Positions 9,946-15,302 of a stretch of DNA of 15,302 nucleotides are shown piece after piece. The translations under genes were made by a program, and so were the position numbers. A model generated the notes under the pieces. That model searched no databases and was not told the origin of the DNA. It worked only from the letters and a program-made list of their open reading frames with translations. Origin of the DNA: Pseudomonadota bacterium (GTDB lineage Bacteria; Pseudomonadota; Alphaproteobacteria; Acetobacterales; Acetobacteraceae); assembly GCA_021784255.1 (NCBI GenBank), contig JAJXSZ010000038.1, positions 1 to 15,302 on the forward strand. The letters are read 5' to 3'. Numbering within the stretch: the first letter of the stretch is position 1; every line of letters begins with the position of its first letter.

Positions 9946-11186
9946 ATGAGAAAGAGGCTGGCGGGGCTTGCCGCGCTGTTGGGCGTGTTCAGCCTGGGCG
10001 GCGGCGTGGCGCGCGCCGAGAACATCACCTTCTGGACCTGGCGCCAGGAGGACAAGGGCGCCTACAACAAGCTGTTTGCCGAGTTCACCACGGCCCATCC
10101 GGGCATCCACGTCCGGTTTCGTGCGTTCCCACCCGCGCAGTACCAGACCATCGTTTCCACCGCGCTCGCCGGCGGCAAGGGCCCAGACGTGCTGCACACC
10201 CGCGCCTATGGCGGGCTCGAGCAGCTCGCAACACCCGGCTATCTCGTCGAGCTGACGCCGCAGAACGATCCCGAGCTCGCGAACCTGCCGGCTTCCGCGC
10301 GGGCGGCGCTGGCGGTCCGTTCCACGGGGAAAATATATTCCTTCGCCTTCTCCTCGCAGACGCTGGGCATCCTGGTGAACCGGCAGATCCTGGCGGCGGC
10401 GAAAGTGCCGGAGCCCGGGACCTGGGCCGAGTTCATCGCCGCCTGCAAGGCGATCAAGGCCGCGGGCAAGATCTGCATCGCCAACGGAACCGCGACCGGC
10501 TGGATGGACGAGGTGCTGGCCGGCGACCTTACCGGCCCGATGCTCGGCAAGCAGTTCTTCAAGGACGTCGTGGCCGGCAAGACGACGTTCAAGGACCCGG
10601 CCTACACCGCCGCCCTCGGCCGGCTGCTGGCGCTCAGGCCGTACATGCCGCCAGGCTACACCGGCATCGACTACCCGACCGCCCAGCAGCTCTTCCTGTC
10701 CGGCCGCGCAGCGATGTTCATCGGCGGCAGCTGGGAGATCGCCAATTTCCGTCGGCAGAACCCGAAGCTCGCGATGGACTTCATGGCACCGCCCGCGCCG
10801 GCGGCGAACCGTCCGCGGCTCGTCTCGACCTTCTATGACGGCGGCTACGCGGTGGTGCATGCCAGCAAGCACCAGCAGGCGGCCCTCGCCCTGGTCCGCT
10901 TCATGGGCACGAAGACGTTCGGCGACCAGCTCGGGGCGATGCTGGGCGACGTCTCGCCGATCAAGGGCGTGAAGCTCGCGGACCCGACGCTCGCCAAGGT
11001 CGCGGCGATGGCCAGCGAGTCCGTCCCCTACATCATGGCGGTCTCGTTCCGTTACGAAAATCCAACGGGCTCGGAACTGCTCCAGGGCGCGTTGCAGAAG
11101 ATGTTCGCGGGCTCGATGACGCCCGAGCAGGTCGGCGCCACCGTCACCGAAGGCATCGCCAGATACTACAAGCCCTTCCAGGGTAA

Positions 11187-11190
<4 letters not shown>
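9946..11190 (+). CDS. ABC transporter substrate-binding protein, family 1 (carbohydrate type)
   Basis: 414 residues, standard for SBP_bac_1 periplasmic sugar-binding proteins. A Sec signal peptide is evident (MRKRLAGLAALLGVFSLGGG) with likely cleavage at VARA|EN (after residue 24). The mature start NITFWTWRQED is typical, as are FTTAHPGIHVRF, GGKGPDVLHT and the later GRAAMFIGGSWEI, a glycine/tryptophan segment common in this family. Start ATG 9946 follows the ribosome-binding site GGGAGAGG at 9934-9941. The stop TGA overlaps the GTG start of the first permease (GTGA, 11187-11190), so all three transporter genes form an operon with tight coupling. The ligand is probably an oligosaccharide, polyol or glycerol phosphate by family membership; sequence alone does not decide it. 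Confidence 0.93.
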
Positions 11191-12109
<919 letters not shown>

Positions 12110-12113
<4 letters not shown>

Positions 12114-12925
12114 CGGAACGCCGCCTCGCCTGGCAGCTGCTGCTCGGCGCCAACGCCGTAATCATGATCCTGCCGCTGCTCGTCATGCTGCTGAGCGCGA
12201 CGCGGACCAACGCGGAAATCTTCGCCTCCCCGCTCGGCTTGCCCACGCGAGCCGCGCTCGCCAACGTGGTGAAGGTCTGGCAGGAGACCGACTTCCCGCT
12301 CTACCTCGCCAACTCGGTCATCGTGACGACCGGCTCGGTCGCCGCGATCCTCGTCTTCGGCACGATGGCCGCCTATGCGCTCGCCCGCTACCGCTTCCGC
12401 GGCGCCGGCGCCGTCTACCTGTTCTTCGTTGCCGGGCTGATGCTGCCGCTGAAGCTGGCGATCATTCCGCTCTTCATTCAGCTCGACACGCTGCATCTGC
12501 TCGATACCCGGCTCGGGCTGATCCTGGTCTATGTCGCGATGGGCCTGCCCTCGGCGGTCTTCATCCTCACCGGCTTCCTGCGCACGCTGCCCGGCGAGCT
12601 CGAGGAATCCGCGCGGCTGGACGGCGCCTGCGAACTGATGGTGATGCTGCGGATCATGCTGCCGCTGGCGCGCCCGGCGCTGGTGATCGCCGGCATCCAG
12701 AACGCGGTGCCGATCTGGAACGATTTCTTCTTCCCGCTCGTGATCCTGACTTCCGACCGGTTGAAGACGCTGCCGCAGGGCCTGACGATCTTCATGGGCG
12801 AGTTCAACACCGATTGGGGCGTGCTGTTCGCCGGTCTCACGCTCGCGGCGCTGCCGATCACGCTGGTCTATATCGCGCTGTCGCGCCAGTTCATCGCCGG
12901 CCTGACGCAGGGCGCCATCAAATAG
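12110..12925 (+). CDS. ABC sugar transporter permease, MalG/UgpE type
   Basis: 271 residues, second channel subunit of the carbohydrate-type importer. The EAA loop is ELEESARLDGACELMV (163-178), ending IMLPLARPAL. Helices lie near residues 10-30, 66-92, 102-124, 135-157, 187-210 and 238-258, and PIWNDFFFPL (201-210) is the usual segment after the EAA loop. The start is GTG (12110), overlapping the stop of the first permease. The operon ends here: only 24 bases separate the stop (12923-12925) from the end of the convergent thiC gene, and no ATP-binding subunit follows. In this family a shared MsmX/UgpC-like ATPase encoded elsewhere can serve several importers; that is the inferred arrangement here. 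Confidence 0.94.
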
Positions 12926-12949
12926 CGCCCCGCGTCGTCGTGCGCCGGG

Positions 12950-14764
<1,815 letters not shown>

Positions 14765-14770
14765 GGACAT

Positions 14771-14800
14771 CTCCTCGCTGCGGTTCGTTCGGGCGAGGGA
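14771..14800 (-). promoter_or_regulatory. thiC expression platform: SD sequestering hairpin
   Basis: In the transcript, CCTCGC (14798-14793) can pair with GCGAGG (14778-14773), which contains most of the GAGGAG ribosome-binding site, across a 14-base loop. The overlapping UCCCUC (14800-14795) can instead pair with GAGGGA (14821-14816) at the 3' edge of the riboswitch core. The two pairings exclude each other. There is no U-run, so control of translation initiation, not termination, is the natural reading. Pairings were found by eye; no energies were computed. Confidence 0.6.
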
Positions 14801-14808
14801 ATTGACAC

Positions 14809-14900
14809 GTTCCCGTCCCTCCGCCGGCACGAACCGGATCAGGTTCAAAGGGTTGCCGCGGATAGCGGCCTCTCAGCCCCTTCGTCGGGGCGCCCCTCGG
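14809..14900 (-). promoter_or_regulatory. TPP riboswitch (THI element) upstream of thiC
   Basis: Read on the minus strand, the region carries the thiamine pyrophosphate aptamer hallmarks in order: GGGGCGCC, then GGGGCTGAGAGG (the CUGAGA core; complement at 14871-14876), then ACCCTTTGAACCTGATC and CCGGTTCGTGCCGGCGGAGGGA. The Rfam-type conserved CUGAGA, ACCUGAUC and GCGGAGGGA elements are all intact. It begins roughly at the predicted transcription start and ends about 45 bases before the thiC start codon. Boundaries are approximate because the P1 stem was not resolved exactly. Confidence 0.96.
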
Positions 14901-14907
14901 TTGTTTA

Positions 14908-14937
14908 ACTGTGCGGCGGGACCAGCCGGCCTGTCAA
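14908..14937 (-). promoter_or_regulatory. Probable thiC promoter
   Basis: On the minus strand TTGACA (14937-14932) is a perfect -35 hexamer. An 18-base spacer leads to CACAGT (14913-14908), a weak -10; GC-rich alphaproteobacterial promoters often have weak -10 elements. Transcription would start near 14901, exactly at the left boundary of the riboswitch, which supports the assignment. The -35 lies 50 bases from the preferred start of the divergent regulator gene. Confidence 0.5.
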
Positions 14938-14986
14938 ATGTCCAAAATAGTTGCCGATGGCAATGATTCGTGTGATCGTGGCAACG

Positions 14987-15302
14987 ATGTCATCACCAGC
15001 ACCCGCGCCGCTCGACGAAGCCGTCGCCGCCGTGCGCCGCTTCAGCCGCTTCTACACGCGGCGCATCGGGGTGCTGCAGGAAGGGCTGCTCGGCGGTCCG
15101 CTCTCGCTGCCGGAGGGACGCATTGTCTGGGAGCTCGCGCAGAGCGAGGGCCAGACCGCCGCGCGCCTCGCCGCGGCGCTGGCGCTCGACCCCGGCTATG
15201 TCAGCCGCCTGCTGCGCGGGCTCGAGGAGCGCCGCCTTATTGTCCGCAACACCTCGCCGCGCGATGCGCGGGAGACGCTGATCTCGCTCACCCCGGCTGG
15301 CA
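14987..15302 (+). CDS. MarR-family transcriptional regulator, possibly MarR-GNAT fusion (3' end outside window)
   Basis: Partial: about 105 N-terminal residues, frame open to the window edge. A winged helix-turn-helix spans roughly residues 38-105, with ARLAAALALDPGYVSRLLRGLEER as helix-turn-helix (split as ARLAAALAL and DPGYVSRLLRG) and a wing ending RDARETLISLTPAG, the MarR dimer/wing pattern. The preceding helix VRRFSRFYTRRIGVLQEGLL resembles the start of bacterial proteins in which MarR is fused to a GNAT acetyltransferase; the second half cannot be seen. Start ATG 14987 gives the usual short lead (MSSPAPAPLDEAV). ATGs at 14957 and 14963 are also in frame, and no ribosome-binding site decides between them. 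It is divergent from thiC; any regulation of thiC is speculation. Confidence 0.85.
   Translation, partial: MSSPAPAPLDEAVAAVRRFSRFYTRRIGVLQEGLLGGPLSLPEGRIVWELAQSEGQTAARLAAALALDPGYVSRLLRGLEERRLIVRNTSPRDARETLISLTPAG

Noticed and set aside
12926..12949. Terminator between the convergent permease and thiC genes
   Set aside because: The 24-base gap shows no clear stem and no T-run on either strand.
14765..14848. Upstream start for thiC inside the riboswitch
   Set aside because: Those codons are the TPP aptamer itself; the ribosome-binding site GAGGAG is placed correctly only for the ATG at 14764.

Overview
The window is a GC-rich (about two-thirds GC by eye) chromosomal segment from an alphaproteobacterium. 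The order glyS-ppdK, the style of uvrC, and the Tat and Sec solute-binding proteins suggest Rhodospirillales, perhaps Acetobacteraceae; this placement is an inference from gene content. Coding is dense. No rRNA, tRNA, CRISPR array, transposase, phage gene or plasmid gene was found.

Left part (1-4935, all plus strand): the 3' end of glyS (glycyl-tRNA synthetase beta chain), ppdK (pyruvate phosphate dikinase), an SDR reductase with the Asp/Tyr/Lys active site of pteridine reductases, and a FolB-family dihydroneopterin aldolase. They are spaced by 15, -1 and 9 bases and look like one transcription unit. The last two form a likely pterin/folate pair.

A 239-base gap (4936-5174) follows. It holds a probable terminator, a markedly AT-rich island (about 36% GC over 85 bases), an 18-base inverted repeat and an exact DnaA-box sequence. 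Then comes uvrC (5175-7058), whose stop codon lies inside a nested inverted repeat.

Middle part (7142-12925): an L-2-hydroxyglutarate-oxidase-like FAD enzyme on the minus strand is divergent from an orphan family-5 (peptide/opine-type) solute-binding protein with a Tat signal. Next is a three-gene carbohydrate-type ABC importer: a family-1 binding protein and two permeases, each joined by a GTGA start/stop overlap. No ATPase gene is in the window, so the importer must use one encoded elsewhere.

Right part (12950-15302): thiC on the minus strand is preceded by a textbook TPP riboswitch. The sequence between riboswitch and start codon supports a two-state switch that hides or exposes the ribosome-binding site. 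Divergent from it, the window ends inside a MarR-type regulator, possibly the N-terminal half of a MarR-GNAT fusion.

Most genes here are core metabolism or ordinary transport. I see no clear undescribed multi-gene system. The items most worth a second look are the pteridine-reductase-like SDR next to folB, the thiC switch architecture, and the AT-rich DnaA-box gap before uvrC.
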